DNA of 27,625 nt from Chloroflexota bacterium (GCA_003520455.1 DOUV01000938.1:1-27625); one strand, 5' to 3'; numbered from the stretch's first letter, positions 8,231-17,090 are shown. The notes: a model not told the origin generated them from the letters alone. Numbers and translations: made by a program.

Positions 8231-8777
8231 AGGTGGAAATCTCGCCGGCGGGCCGAGAGATCGTTGGGCTGGTGTGCCGCTTCGCCAGCGTGACCGCCCC
8301 GATCATGGCAATCAGAAGCAGCACCGAGGTCACCTCGAAGGGGAGCACGTACTTCGCAAAGAGCGTCTGGCCTACGAGTTGGGGGTTCCCCATCTGCGCC
8401 GCCTCGGGGCTGACGTTGCCGGCCACGCCACTCACTTTGGGTACGTTGACGGCCGTAATAAGGCCAACCACCAACAGCAGGCCCAACAGCAAGGCGAGTG
8501 GCCGCTGGCCCGGCAGGTGCTCCCAGAGTGGCGCGGGGTTCGGCCCCATCAACATCACCACGAACAGGAAGAGCACCATGATCGCACCGGCGTACACCAC
8601 GACCTGGACGGCGGCCAGGAACGTCGCCTGGAGCGTGAGAAAAACCACAGCCACCGTCGCAAAGTTGACGACCATCAGTAAGACAGCGTACACCGCGTTG
8701 CGGGCGAAGATCATCGCCAGCGCCGTTGCCACGGCCACCAGGGCCAGGAATAAGAAGAAGATCAACTGGGCACTCAT
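8223..8777 (-). CDS. nuoJ: NADH-quinone oxidoreductase subunit J
   Basis: A 184-residue membrane protein with about five transmembrane helices. The diagnostic third-helix motif V-Q-V-V-V-Y-A-G-A-I-M-V-L-F-L-F-V-V-M-L-M is present, with Tyr62 at the conserved Tyr position; this helix contains the pi-bulge linked to coupling in complex I. The start ATG at 8777 lies one base beyond the nuoI stop, so it is translationally coupled. The final 40 residues after the last helix (A-K-R-H-T-S region) are polar and poorly conserved in the family. Confidence 0.96.
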   Translation of the reverse strand: MSAQLIFFLFLALVAVATALAMIFARNAVYAVLLMVVNFATVAVVFLTLQATFLAAVQVVVYAGAIMVLFLFVVMLMGPNPAPLWEHLPGQRPLALLLGLLLVVGLITAVNVPKVSGVAGNVSPEAAQMGNPQLVGQTLFAKYVLPFEVTSVLLLIAMIGAVTLAKRHTSPTISRPAGEISTSL

Positions 8778-8778
8778 A

Positions 8779-9387
8779 TCATTCGTTCGACCCCCATGGA
8801 ATGCCTCGCGCCTTCACCTCGTCCGAGGTCTCTTCATCCGGTGCGATGTAGCTGGTAATCAGGCCACCGGGCGGGGTGACGTCTACGCGACCGGGGTGCT
8901 CGGTCGGGTTGGGCATGTACTGGGGCGGTGGCGCGTGCACGGGCTGCGGCGTGTCGGGCATGCCCGGCGGCGGCGGCACCAGCAACATATCCTTGGTGTA
9001 GATCATGGCGTCGCGGGTGTAGCTCGAGATCTCGTAGTTGTGCTCCAGCACGATCGCATCCACCGGGCAGGCCTCCTCACAGAAGCCACAGAAGATGCAG
9101 CGGATCATGTTGATCTCGTAGCGCCGCGCGTAGCGCTCACCCGGTGAGTAGCGCTCCTCGTCGGTATTCTCGGCCGGCTCGACGAAGATGGCATCGGCCG
9201 GGCACGCGGCCGAACAGAGCGAGCAGCCGATACAGCGCTCCAGCCCATTCGGGTGACGCTTCAGCTCATGCCGTCCTCGGAAGCGCTCGAAAACGGGCCG
9301 TTTCACCTCCGGGTACCCGACCGTCACGGGCTTCTTGAACCCGTACTTGAGAGTCGTCGCCAGGCCGGCTATCACTTTATCAATCAT
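8779..9387 (-). CDS. nuoI: NADH-quinone oxidoreductase subunit I, 2x[4Fe-4S] (main operon copy)
   Basis: A 202-residue peripheral-arm subunit that carries clusters N6a and N6b and passes electrons to N2 in NuoB. Two ferredoxin-type motifs are complete: Cys52, 55, 58, 62 (C-I-G-C-S-L-C-S-A-A-C-P) and Cys97, 100, 103, 107 (C-I-F-C-G-F-C-E-E-A-C-P). The Pro-rich C-terminal tail from about residue 137 (P-P-P-P-G-M and P-P-P-Q-Y) is longer than usual. The start at 9387 overlaps the nuoH stop by four bases (ATGA), which excludes the longer upstream reading of this frame. Confidence 0.97.
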   Translation of the reverse strand: MIDKVIAGLATTLKYGFKKPVTVGYPEVKRPVFERFRGRHELKRHPNGLERCIGCSLCSAACPADAIFVEPAENTDEERYSPGERYARRYEINMIRCIFCGFCEEACPVDAIVLEHNYEISSYTRDAMIYTKDMLLVPPPPGMPDTPQPVHAPPPQYMPNPTEHPGRVDVTPPGGLITSYIAPDEETSDEVKARGIPWGSNE

Positions 9388-10535
9388 GATGAGACACTCT
9401 CCACAACTCTCGTCATTACTCGCCGCTGCGCCGGCGGGCCAAGGCGCGGAATGAGCAGCAGAGCAACGGCGAGTAGGGCTACGTTCGCCAGGAACAGCAC
9501 CAGATCCTGGGACCACCGGGCGAGGCCGTACCGGTCTGTCGCGACCACGACCACAGCCGTCACAGCGAGATTCGCCAGGGCCAGGGGCAAGAGCACCTTC
9601 CACCCGATGGCCATCAGCCGGTCGTAGCGGAGACGCGGCAGGGTTGCCCGGACCCAGACGAAGCCGAACATGAAAAGCGCCAGCTTGACGAAGAAGTAGA
9701 CGATCGCCAGGGGCCAGAACTGCTCGGCGAAAGGCCCGCGCCAGCCCCCCAGGAAGAGGGTTATCGCCACGGCGCTGATCGTGATCATCGACATATATTC
9801 GGCCATGTAGAAGAGGGCGAACTTCATCCCACTGTACTCGGTATGGAAGCCGGCAACCAACTCCTGTTCGGCCTCCGGCAGGTCGAAGGGGGCCCGCTTG
9901 GTCTCGGCGACCATCGTGACGGCGAAAAGGATGAACCCGACGAACTGCGGGATCACGAACCAGTGGCCGCCGGCCTGGGCGCTGAGGATGTCCACCAGAC
10001 TGAGCGAGCCGGTCAGCAGCACCACCCCGATGACTGAGAGACCCAGGGCGAGCTCGTAGCTGACCATCTGAGCGGAAGCCCGCAAGCCACCCAGGAGCGA
10101 ATATTTGTTGTTCGAGGCCCACCCGGCCAGCACGACACCATAGACGCCCAGCGACCCCAATCCCAAGAAGTAGAGCAGGGCGATATTGATATCAACCAGG
10201 TAGAGCGTAATCTCGCGCCCAAACAAGGTGATCGCCGGACCGACGGGCACGACGGCAAATGCCAGGAAGGCCGGCACGACGGCGATGATCGGCGCCAGCA
10301 GGTAGAGCAGGCGGTCGGCGCGCGTGGGGATGATGTCCTCTTTGAAGATCAGCTTGAGACCGTCCGCCAGCGGCTGTAAGAGTCCCTCTGGACCGGCCCG
10401 ATTCGGCCCGATGCGGGACTGCAACCGGGCAATCACGCGACGCTCGAAGAGCGTCATGTAGGCAAAGCCCGTCAGCAAGAAGCCCATGATGATGACGATT
10501 TTAATCAGAACCTCAGCGATAAACCCTGCGGTCAT
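9384..10535 (-). CDS. nuoH: NADH-quinone oxidoreductase subunit H (quinone-channel membrane subunit)
   Basis: A 383-residue membrane protein that forms the quinone entry chamber with NuoB and NuoD and links it to the proton path. Diagnostic stretches are [16 protein letters not shown] at residues 31-46, the W-A-S-N-N-K-Y-S loop near 139-146, and [16 protein letters not shown] at 211-226. The last holds the conserved acidic residues near the quinone tunnel. It is somewhat longer than E. coli NuoH (325) because of the polar C-terminal segment and final helix. A GGAAGG ribosome site lies about 10 bases upstream, and the stop overlaps the nuoI start. Confidence 0.97.
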   Translation of the reverse strand: MTAGFIAEVLIKIVIIMGFLLTGFAYMTLFERRVIARLQSRIGPNRAGPEGLLQPLADGLKLIFKEDIIPTRADRLLYLLAPIIAVVPAFLAFAVVPVGPAITLFGREITLYLVDINIALLYFLGLGSLGVYGVVLAGWASNNKYSLLGGLRASAQMVSYELALGLSVIGVVLLTGSLSLVDILSAQAGGHWFVIPQFVGFILFAVTMVAETKRAPFDLPEAEQELVAGFHTEYSGMKFALFYMAEYMSMITISAVAITLFLGGWRGPFAEQFWPLAIVYFFVKLALFMFGFVWVRATLPRLRYDRLMAIGWKVLLPLALANLAVTAVVVVATDRYGLARWSQDLVLFLANVALLAVALLLIPRLGPPAQRRVMTRVVESVSS

Positions 10536-10569
10536 CGTTGCAACGCCTTCCTTGCAGGCAGCAGGCGAG

Positions 10570-10620
10570 CAAGGAGCAACGTTACAACAGCGCCGTTGGC
10601 TCCCGGCTGCTTGCTCCTTG
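10570..10620 (-). other. Inverted repeat after nuoG stop
   Basis: Arms CAAGGAGCAA (10570-10579) and TTGCTCCTTG (10611-10620) are exact 10-bp complements enclosing 31 bases. The loop contains a smaller CAACG/CGTTG pair. The near arm directly abuts the nuoG stop codon. The 85-base gap also holds the GCAGGC-rich run at 10554-10579. Confidence 0.5.
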
Positions 10621-13317
10621 TCACACCTTCCTCACTTCGACCACCCGCTCCGCGACCACCGCGTTGAGATCGGCGCCGTCTACGTCGGCCGGAATCACGA
10701 TAGTGCCGGGCACCAGATGGGGGTCCAGGCGCACGGGCAGTGTCACCCCCGCACCGTTGGTCCGTACGACCACCTGGTCGCTTTCGGTCACGCCAAGCGC
10801 GCCGGCATCGGTCGGGTTGAGGAGGGCGTAGGGCCGGGCCCGGCGCAAGTCCAATAGCTCACTGTGCGTGATCATCGTGCCCCGATCGTAGAGGCGGCGC
10901 GACGCAACCAGCCGCATCTGGCCCTTCGCCGCCACGGCCACCGCGTCGGGTGCGCTCCAGCGCAGCTCGAACTTCGGCTTCCTGGCCTGGGCCTCCACCT
11001 CCCACTGGTGGCCAAACCAGCTGTTCATCAAGCTGGTTCCAGTGTAGATGTGGTGCCCGCCGGCGGTGGATGTCCACGGCACGGGCTCGCCCTCGAGTTT
11101 CTCGTAGCTGAGACCCTTGTAGAGCTTGACCTGCTTGATCAGTTCGTTGGCGATGTCCTCAGCCGAGGCGTAGATCGCCCAATCGGCGTCGAAACGGTCG
11201 GCCAGTTGTGCAATGACCCACCAGTCGGGCCGGCTCTCACCGGGCGCCTGCAGACCCCCGGCGAGGCGCTGAACGCGCCGCTCCATGTTGGTGAAGCTGC
11301 CGTCACGCTCGGCGAAGCTCTGGGCCGGCAGGACAACGTGGGCCATCTGGGCTGTCCCGGTCAAAAAGAGATCTTGAACGACCAGGAAGTCGAGCCCCTG
11401 AAGCGTTGTGCGGCTCGCGGGATAGTCGCGGGCGGGATCGGCCCCCAGGATGTAGGCCGCCCGCAGGCCGGCCACCCCGTTCAACATCTGATCGATCGTG
11501 GCCCCGACCTCAGGCAGGGCCGCGTAGCCCGGACCAAAGTCGGGCAGGATGCCCATGTCATTCGCGCCCTGGCTGTTGTTGTGCGGCCAGAGCGCCACGA
11601 GGCCACTATTCTCCCTGCTGGCCTTGCCGGTCGCCGCCAGGATCGCCACCACCCCGTCCACCAGCGCCGGGGCATTGAGGCCCGCGCCGGCCAGCGCCTC
11701 TCGGCCAACCATCACGACGAGTTGAGTCGCCCTGGCAATCGTACCGGCCGCCGCCTGAACTTCATCGGCGGTCAGGCCCGCGTCCCTGGCCAGCTCCACC
11801 GGCACCGGCAGGGCCTGCACACCGGCGACGATCGCCTCGCTGCCGGCCAATCCCTTCTTGCCACCGAACGACTCGTCGATGGCACCCTCGGTGGCAAAGA
11901 GGCTCTTGAGTAAGGCTGCCACCACCTGCGCCTCGCTGCCAGGCTCGTAGCGCAGCACCTGGGTGGCCTCACCCATCTCTTTCGTCGTGCGGCTCTGGGC
12001 CACAATGAGCTGGGCGCCACTGCGCGCCGCCTTGCGCAGGCGCAGGTAGGCGACCGGCTGCTCTTCCTCGAGGTCGGCCCCCAGCAGGAGCACCACACTC
12101 TCCTTGCCCAGGGCGCCAAGGTTCGACCCGCCAGACAGGCCGACCCGCGCGACGGCGGCCTCGATGCCGGTCCCTACGGGCCACTGGACACGGTGGTCGA
12201 GGTTCGGGCTCCCCAGCACCTGCCGGAAGAATTTCTGAAAGAGGTAGAGGTCCTCGTTCGGCAAACGGTCGCCGGCGATGCCTCCGATGGCCCCCGCGCC
12301 GTGGCTGGCCGTGATCTCGGCCAGGCGGTCGGCGATGAGTGTCAGTGCCTCCTCCCAGCTGGCCCGGCGAAAGCTCCCATCCGCACCCTTGATGAGCGGT
12401 GTCTTGAGCCGATCGGCCGCGCCGACAAAGTGATGTCCAAAGCGCCCCTTGTCGCAAATCCATAGCTCGTTCACCCACTCATTGTGGCGCGGCATGATGC
12501 GCTTGATCTCATTGGCACGCGTACCGAGCACGATGTTGCATCCAACCGGGCAGTGGGGGCAAAGACTGGGCGTGTTGCGCAGCTCCCACGGGCGGGCCTT
12601 GAAGCGGAAGTCCTCGGTGGTCAAGGCGCCCACGGGACAAATGTCAGTCGTGTTTCCGCTGAAGTAACTGTCAAAGGGAGGATCGCTGTAGGTGACAATG
12701 TGCTGGCCGCGGTTGCGGTCGGCAAAATCCAGCACCGGGTCGTTGGCCACTTCCTCGCAGTAGCGGATGCAGCGAGCGCAGTAGATGCAGCGCTCCTGGT
12801 CGAGCCAGATCAGCTCGCCAAGCGGGATCGGCTTGGGAAAGTGGAACTTGTTACGCCTGTAAAAGCGGCTCAGATCTGGCCCATAGGCAAAGGTCAGGTC
12901 TTGCAGCGGGCACTCGCCGCCCTTGTCACACACCGGGCAGTCGAGCGGGTGGCTGGTGAGCAGGAACTCGAGCGTGCCGCGCCAGGCATCCGCGACCCGC
13001 TGATTCGCGGTGCGCACGTGCATCCCGTCAGTTACCGGCGTCGTGCAGGCGGTGATGAGCTTGGGCTGCCACTGGATGACCGGCTGGCCCTGCTCATCGA
13101 GGATCGGCTCGCCGGTGCTGCGGTCCTTGCCGGGCGCACCGATCTCGACCAGGCACATGCGGCACATGCCCACCGGCTCAAGCTTGGGGTGGTAGCAGAA
13201 CACTGGAATCTCGACGCCGACCACCTTGGCCGCCTCGACCAGCATCACGCCTTTCGGCACCTGCGCGCTCTTTCCATCAACAACAATCGTCACCTGATCC
13301 GATTGAGCTGTTGCCAT
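10621..13317 (-). CDS. nuoG: NADH-quinone oxidoreductase subunit G, Fe-S and molybdopterin-like
   Basis: An 898-residue subunit of the NADH-oxidising arm. From the N-terminus it has a [2Fe-2S] ferredoxin domain with Cys41, 52, 55 and 91 (N1b). Next are the His/Cys motif His123, Cys127, 130, 136 (N5-type) and Cys177, 180, 183, plus 227 (N4-type). A further four-Cys site, C-P-H-C-P-V-G-C with Cys253, 256, 260 and Cys288, matches the N7 cluster known from E. coli and Thermus. A molybdopterin-oxidoreductase fold follows (about 300-780), then a C-terminal dinucleotide-binding-like domain (about 800-898). No molybdenum function is expected in complex I. The start has AGGA five bases upstream. Confidence 0.97.
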   Translation of the reverse strand: MATAQSDQVTIVVDGKSAQVPKGVMLVEAAKVVGVEIPVFCYHPKLEPVGMCRMCLVEIGAPGKDRSTGEPILDEQGQPVIQWQPKLITACTTPVTDGMHVRTANQRVADAWRGTLEFLLTSHPLDCPVCDKGGECPLQDLTFAYGPDLSRFYRRNKFHFPKPIPLGELIWLDQERCIYCARCIRYCEEVANDPVLDFADRNRGQHIVTYSDPPFDSYFSGNTTDICPVGALTTEDFRFKARPWELRNTPSLCPHCPVGCNIVLGTRANEIKRIMPRHNEWVNELWICDKGRFGHHFVGAADRLKTPLIKGADGSFRRASWEEALTLIADRLAEITASHGAGAIGGIAGDRLPNEDLYLFQKFFRQVLGSPNLDHRVQWPVGTGIEAAVARVGLSGGSNLGALGKESVVLLLGADLEEEQPVAYLRLRKAARSGAQLIVAQSRTTKEMGEATQVLRYEPGSEAQVVAALLKSLFATEGAIDESFGGKKGLAGSEAIVAGVQALPVPVELARDAGLTADEVQAAAGTIARATQLVVMVGREALAGAGLNAPALVDGVVAILAATGKASRENSGLVALWPHNNSQGANDMGILPDFGPGYAALPEVGATIDQMLNGVAGLRAAYILGADPARDYPASRTTLQGLDFLVVQDLFLTGTAQMAHVVLPAQSFAERDGSFTNMERRVQRLAGGLQAPGESRPDWWVIAQLADRFDADWAIYASAEDIANELIKQVKLYKGLSYEKLEGEPVPWTSTAGGHHIYTGTSLMNSWFGHQWEVEAQARKPKFELRWSAPDAVAVAAKGQMRLVASRRLYDRGTMITHSELLDLRRARPYALLNPTDAGALGVTESDQVVVRTNGAGVTLPVRLDPHLVPGTIVIPADVDGADLNAVVAERVVEVRKV

Positions 13318-13513
13318 TACTTCCTACTTCCCAGAATCGCCCCCGATCGCACCTGCTGTTCGTCTGTGCGACGTCGGTTATCATTCGATGAGCCGGTTAG
13401 CGCTCGCACCCACCCCATGGATCGAACCGGGGTTCACTCTGCGCGCGCCGGACCCACCCGCCCCCACTCTCCTGACTCCAACGTCCACCACACGGACCAG
13501 AGAGATCCCGGGG

Positions 13514-13532
13514 GCGGGGCCACATGCCCCGC
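13514..13532 (-). other. Hairpin directly after nuoF stop; rest of 215-base nuoF-nuoG gap
   Basis: Arms GCGGGGC and GCCCCGC (7 bp) with a 5-base loop lie immediately beyond the nuoF stop. The rest of the gap down to 13318 is GC-rich, with no credible ORF, promoter or tRNA. A short ACCCC...GGGGT pair sits in it, but I can assign no function. Confidence 0.4.
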
Positions 13533-14828
13533 TCAATGTCCCGGCACTGCCACAGCCGCCCCCACCGCGGCACCGGCCCCGTCGACGGCGTGCGCCTCGA
13601 AATCGTCGCGGAAGTACTTGTACGCCCCCAGGACAACCATCTGGGCAGACTCGCCGAGCGGGCAGAAGCATTTGCCGGCCATCTGCTCGCTCACCATCTT
13701 CAGCAGCTCGACGTCCCCGCGCCGCGCCCGGGCGGTCATCATCCGCTCGAGAATGTTGCGCTGCCACCAGGTGCCCTCGCGACAGGGACTGCACTTGCCA
13801 CACGACTCGTGTTGGTAGAAATGGATCATCTTCGATGCGACCGCGGCCAGATCCGTCTGGTCGTCCATCACGATGACCCCGCCGGAGCCGCCCATCGAGC
13901 CGGCCGCCATCAGGTCGTCAAAGTTGAGCCTGACGTCCAGGTGCTGCTCGGTGAGCACAGGGGCCGAGACACCGCCCGGGATGAACGCCTTGAGCCTACG
14001 TCCCTTCCAGATGCCACCGCAGACATCGTAGATCAACTCGCGAGCGGTGATGTTCATCGGCAGCTCGTAGTTGCCCGGGCGGACGACGTGGCCGCTCACG
14101 GAGTAGCAGCGCGTGCCGGGAGAGCGCTCGGTGCCCCACTGCTTGAACCACTGAGGCCCGTTGGTCACAATGAGGGGCAGGTTCGTGAGGGTCTCGACAT
14201 TGTTGATGATCGTGGGCTTGCCCCAGAGCCCCTCGACGGCCGGGAACGGCGGCTTGAGTCGCGGCTGCCCCAGGTAGCCCTCGAGCGAGTTGAGCTGGGC
14301 GGTCTCCTCGCCGCAGATGTAAGCACTCGCCTCCGGATGGAGGTAGATATCGAGCCTGAAGTCGGTACCGCCAATGTTCTTCCCCAGCCAACCGTGGGCG
14401 TAGGCATCACGGATGGCCCGCTCGAGTTGGGTTGTACCAAAGGTAAACTCGCCGCGATGATAGATATAAGCCTGGTGGCAGCCGATGGCGTAGCTCGCAA
14501 GGATGATCCCCTCGATGAGCTGTTGGGGATTGTTTTCGATGATCTCACGATCTTTGAATGTGCCGGGCTCGCCCTCTGCGGAGTTGACGTCGAGGTACCG
14601 CGGGAAGATGCCCTTGGGTAGGAACCCCCACTTGACGCCGGTCGGAAATCCCGCACCACCACGCCCGCGCAACCCCGAGGCCTTGACCAGGTCTATGACC
14701 TGTTCGGGCGCCATCGTCAGAGCCTGCTTCAACCCTTCATATCCACCGGCTTTGGAGGCGTACACGTCGTATTGATCAATCTTGGGAATGAACCGGTGGC
14801 GGTACACATTGTAGACTTGCTCAGCCAT
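13533..14828 (-). CDS. nuoF: NADH-quinone oxidoreductase subunit F, NADH/FMN/[4Fe-4S]
   Basis: A 431-residue subunit where NADH is oxidised by FMN. The glycine-rich G-L-R-G-R-G-G-A-G-F-P-T-G at residues 52-64 and S-A-E-G-E-P-G-T-F-K-D-R-E at 83-95 are the NADH and FMN binding signatures. C-G-E-E-T-A-x-L-N-S-L-E-G follows. The N3 cluster ligands are Cys343, 346 and 349 (E-S-C-G-K-C-S-P-C-R-E-G), with Cys389 (C-P-L-G) as the likely fourth. A second nearby Cys387 is an addition to the usual motif. The C-terminal 20 residues are an Ala/Gly/Val-rich tail of low complexity. Length is normal, and an AGGCAGG ribosome site precedes the ATG. Confidence 0.98.
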   Translation of the reverse strand: MAEQVYNVYRHRFIPKIDQYDVYASKAGGYEGLKQALTMAPEQVIDLVKASGLRGRGGAGFPTGVKWGFLPKGIFPRYLDVNSAEGEPGTFKDREIIENNPQQLIEGIILASYAIGCHQAYIYHRGEFTFGTTQLERAIRDAYAHGWLGKNIGGTDFRLDIYLHPEASAYICGEETAQLNSLEGYLGQPRLKPPFPAVEGLWGKPTIINNVETLTNLPLIVTNGPQWFKQWGTERSPGTRCYSVSGHVVRPGNYELPMNITARELIYDVCGGIWKGRRLKAFIPGGVSAPVLTEQHLDVRLNFDDLMAAGSMGGSGGVIVMDDQTDLAAVASKMIHFYQHESCGKCSPCREGTWWQRNILERMMTARARRGDVELLKMVSEQMAGKCFCPLGESAQMVVLGAYKYFRDDFEAHAVDGAGAAVGAAVAVPGH

Positions 14829-14937
14829 ACCTGCCTGCTCTCTCTCGAGTCAGTGATCGACGCCTGTTCGGTGCACCGGCGTAGACACCGTCTGGCCTGC
14901 AAACCTGGCGTTCATAGTGGGTGTACTGCGCGGGGCC

Positions 14938-14958
14938 GGCGAGGGCCCAACCCTCGCC
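14938..14958 (-). other. Hairpin in nuoE-nuoF gap
   Basis: Arms GGCGAGGG and CCCTCGCC (8 bp) with a 5-base loop, within the 181-base gap between the nuoE stop and nuoF start. The arm sequence matches the hairpin after nuoN at 2584-2604, so these may be copies of one repeat. No T-tract, and no small ORF with a ribosome site that I trust in the gap. Confidence 0.45.
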
Positions 14959-15009
14959 CACGGGCGACTTTGTGTCCTGCGCATCCTCCTCGATCGACAC
15001 CTGCCACTG

Positions 15010-15546
15010 CTACGCTTCGCGTGGTTGAAAGCGCAGGCCAGGACCGTTCGGAGGCAGACCGTGCAGACGCACCTGGGCAATGATCACGTCGAGCGTCTCT
15101 TCCGTCAGATTCTCGAAATATTGCCGGTTGATCTGCATCACCGGCGCGGTCCCACAGGATGCCAGGCAGACGGCGGCCTCAACTGTGAAGAGGCCGTCCT
15201 CCGTAGTCCCCGGGACCTGTGAGAGCCCAAGCTTCTGCAACAGCGTCGCGAAGAGCTGCTCGGCTCCGACGAGCGCACAGGGCATGTCGGTGCAGAAGCG
15301 GATCACAAACTTGCCGACCGGCTCGTGGTAGAAGAGCGAGTAGAAGTCGCTGACCGCGTAGACGTCGGTCGGGTCGAGCTCGAGAATGCCGGCGACCTCC
15401 TCGAGGGCCTCGCGTGGGAGCCAGCCGCCGTACTCATCCTGCGCCAGGTAGAGCAGAGGCAGAAGCGCCGCGCGCTTCTCCGGGTAGCGGCTCACGATTG
15501 CCTGAATCTCGTCGCGATGTTTCTCAATCAGCACAGAAAACTCCAC
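15010..15546 (-). CDS. nuoE: NADH-quinone oxidoreductase subunit E, [2Fe-2S]
   Basis: About 178 residues with a thioredoxin-like fold that binds cluster N1a beside FMN. Ligands are Cys85 and Cys90 (C-T-D-M-P-C) and Cys127 and Cys131 (C-L-A-S-C-G), the family's C-x4-C...C-x3-C pattern. The start is uncertain because no ATG exists in the frame. A GTG at 15546 gives M-E-F-S-V-L-I-E-K-H, has a GGAA eight bases upstream, and fits the usual family length. A more distal GTG at 15609 would add 21 residues that do not look like NuoE and would place the start inside a palindrome. I chose 15546. Confidence 0.93.
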   Translation of the reverse strand: MEFSVLIEKHRDEIQAIVSRYPEKRAALLPLLYLAQDEYGGWLPREALEEVAGILELDPTDVYAVSDFYSLFYHEPVGKFVIRFCTDMPCALVGAEQLFATLLQKLGLSQVPGTTEDGLFTVEAAVCLASCGTAPVMQINRQYFENLTEETLDVIIAQVRLHGLPPNGPGLRFQPREA

Positions 15547-15577
15547 CGTTTGTTCCGAGTTTCGCTCTTCGGGGCGG

Positions 15578-15611
15578 AGGTGCGACGCGCTTCGGAACGT
15601 GCGTCGCACCT
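15578..15611. repeat. Palindrome between nuoD and nuoE
   Basis: Perfect 11-bp arms AGGTGCGACGC (15578-15588) and GCGTCGCACCT (15601-15611) flank a 12-base spacer. It resembles the 5728-5760 element in size and in its AGGT...ACCT ends. It ends about 30 bases upstream of the chosen nuoE start and could modulate nuoE translation. Confidence 0.6.
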
Positions 15612-15717
15612 GATCCGCGCACGCGACTCCAACGTGAGCGACGAGTTGTGAGTTCTGAGTTTAGAGCCTTGAACGGTGTAGGCCTGTCACCCACCCTCCC
15701 CGGCGCCCGGCACTGCG

Positions 15718-17028
15718 TTACCTGTCCACCTCGCCCAGCACCGGGTCGGCGCTCGCGATGATGGCGATCAAGTCTGCGACCAGACCACCCTCCGCCATCG
15801 GGCCGACGGCCTGCAGATTGGCGAAGCTCGGGGCGCGCATGTGCACCCGGCAAGGCGTGGAGGAGCCGTCGGAGACGATGTAGAAGCCCATCTCGCCGCG
15901 CGGCGACTCGAGCGCCGCGTACGCCTCGCCGGGGGGCACGCGGAAGCCCTCGGTCCAGAGCTTGAAGTGATGGATCAACGCCTCCATCGAAAGATAGATC
16001 TCCTCCTTGGGAGGCGGCGCGATCTTGTGATTGTCAACGCGGAACGGACCGTCAGGCAGCTTCCGCAGCGCCTGCCCAACGATCTTCAGACTCTCGCGCA
16101 TCTCTGCCATGCGGACGACGTAGCGATCGTAGACATCGCCATTGGAACCGACAGGGATCTCGAAATCCAACTCTGGGTAGACGGAGTACGGCATCGTCTT
16201 GCGCAAGTCCCAGGCGAGGCCGGTTGACCGCAGGATGGGACCGGTGACACTCAAGCTCAAGGCTGTCGCCGTATCAATCATCCCGACTGCTTGGGTGCGT
16301 TCTATCCAGACCGGATTCTCCGTGAGCAAACGCTCGTAATCATCAAAGCGCTCAGGGAAGAGATCGAGGATCTGCTCGACCGCTTCCGCGAATCCCGGCG
16401 GGACATCGTAGGCCACACCGCCTGGCCGGAACCAACTGGCCATCATCCGGGCCCCCGAGATCATCTCGTAGACGTCGAGGATCATCTCGCGCTCGCGGAA
16501 CGTGTACAGGAAGAGGCTCGAGGCTCCGATGTCGAGGGCGTGGGTCCCCAACCACACCAGGTGGCTGTTGATGCGAGTGAGTTCGCCCATGATCACGCGC
16601 AAGTACTCGGCCCGTCGCGGCGGTGTGATCTCCAAAAGCTTCTCGACGGCCATTACGTAGCACCACGTGTTTATCATGGGCGAAAGGTAGTCGATCCGTG
16701 GCGTCAACGTGGTGCCCTGCTCATACTTCTTGGCTTCGAAAGTCTTCTCGATGCCGGTATGGAGATAGCCGATATCGGGCTCGACCCGAATCACGCGCTC
16801 GCCATCAAGCTCCACCAGAAGGCGCAACACGCCGTGGGTACTCGGGTGTTGGGGCCCCATGTTCAACACCAGGCGGCCGCCCTCTTCACCCTCGTGCCAC
16901 GTCGGCATGAGCGACTCACCGAGGAGCATCGCCCGGTGGCTCCTCTCAAGCTCGTGCTCGTGCTCGTGAACCGCCCGAGGCTCATCGCGGCCCAGGATCC
17001 AGTTGGTGACGCTCTGTACAACTCCCAT
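15718..17028 (-). CDS. nuoD: NADH-quinone oxidoreductase subunit D (main operon copy)
   Basis: A 436-residue 49-kDa-type subunit that forms the quinone site with NuoB. The [12 protein letters not shown] loop (His61, His65) and Tyr114 in R-I-D-Y-L-S-P-M are the known quinone-contacting elements. The segment S-M-E-A-L-I-H-H-F-K near residue 350, typical of NADH-type NuoD, is present, unlike in the fused copy at 19403-21826. The protein ends with the canonical G-E-V-D-R. The N-terminal 50 residues are an unusual His/Glu-rich lead-in (H-E-H-E-H-E-L-E). A later start at the Met41 codon would still retain the domain, but AAGAGG lies just before 17028. Confidence 0.97.
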   Translation of the reverse strand: MGVVQSVTNWILGRDEPRAVHEHEHELERSHRAMLLGESLMPTWHEGEEGGRLVLNMGPQHPSTHGVLRLLVELDGERVIRVEPDIGYLHTGIEKTFEAKKYEQGTTLTPRIDYLSPMINTWCYVMAVEKLLEITPPRRAEYLRVIMGELTRINSHLVWLGTHALDIGASSLFLYTFREREMILDVYEMISGARMMASWFRPGGVAYDVPPGFAEAVEQILDLFPERFDDYERLLTENPVWIERTQAVGMIDTATALSLSVTGPILRSTGLAWDLRKTMPYSVYPELDFEIPVGSNGDVYDRYVVRMAEMRESLKIVGQALRKLPDGPFRVDNHKIAPPPKEEIYLSMEALIHHFKLWTEGFRVPPGEAYAALESPRGEMGFYIVSDGSSTPCRVHMRAPSFANLQAVGPMAEGGLVADLIAIIASADPVLGEVDR

Positions 17029-17042
17029 GACGCCTCTTTCCG

Positions 17043-17086
17043 CAGCCGTCAGGAGGGGTCAGGGCCCTGCGCCCCCCTGACGGCTG
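17043..17086 (-). other. Hairpin in nuoC-nuoD gap
   Basis: Arms CAGCCGTCAGG (17043-17053) and CCTGACGGCTG (17076-17086) pair perfectly over 11 bp and extend inward by three more pairs past one mismatch. It fills most of the 62-base gap and starts four bases after the nuoC stop. It has no T-tract and nuoD must be expressed through it, so it is more likely a stabiliser or attenuator than a full terminator. Confidence 0.55.
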
Positions 17087-17090
17087 GCTC

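Noticed and set aside
9388..10122. Upstream extension of nuoI through nuoH in another frame.
   Set aside because: The ATGA overlap at 9384-9387 and the family N-terminus fix the nuoI start; the extension is a shadow of nuoH.
13380..13460. tRNA-like GGTTCGATCC stretch on the minus strand in the nuoF-nuoG gap.
   Set aside because: The flanking bases do not form a 7-base T-loop with a 5-bp stem, and no acceptor or anticodon arm can be drawn.
12484..13818. Long plus-strand open frame (about 444 codons) spanning the nuoG start and nuoF end.
   Set aside because: It is antisense to two well-supported genes, has no family motif, and reads through the intergenic gap with biased composition.
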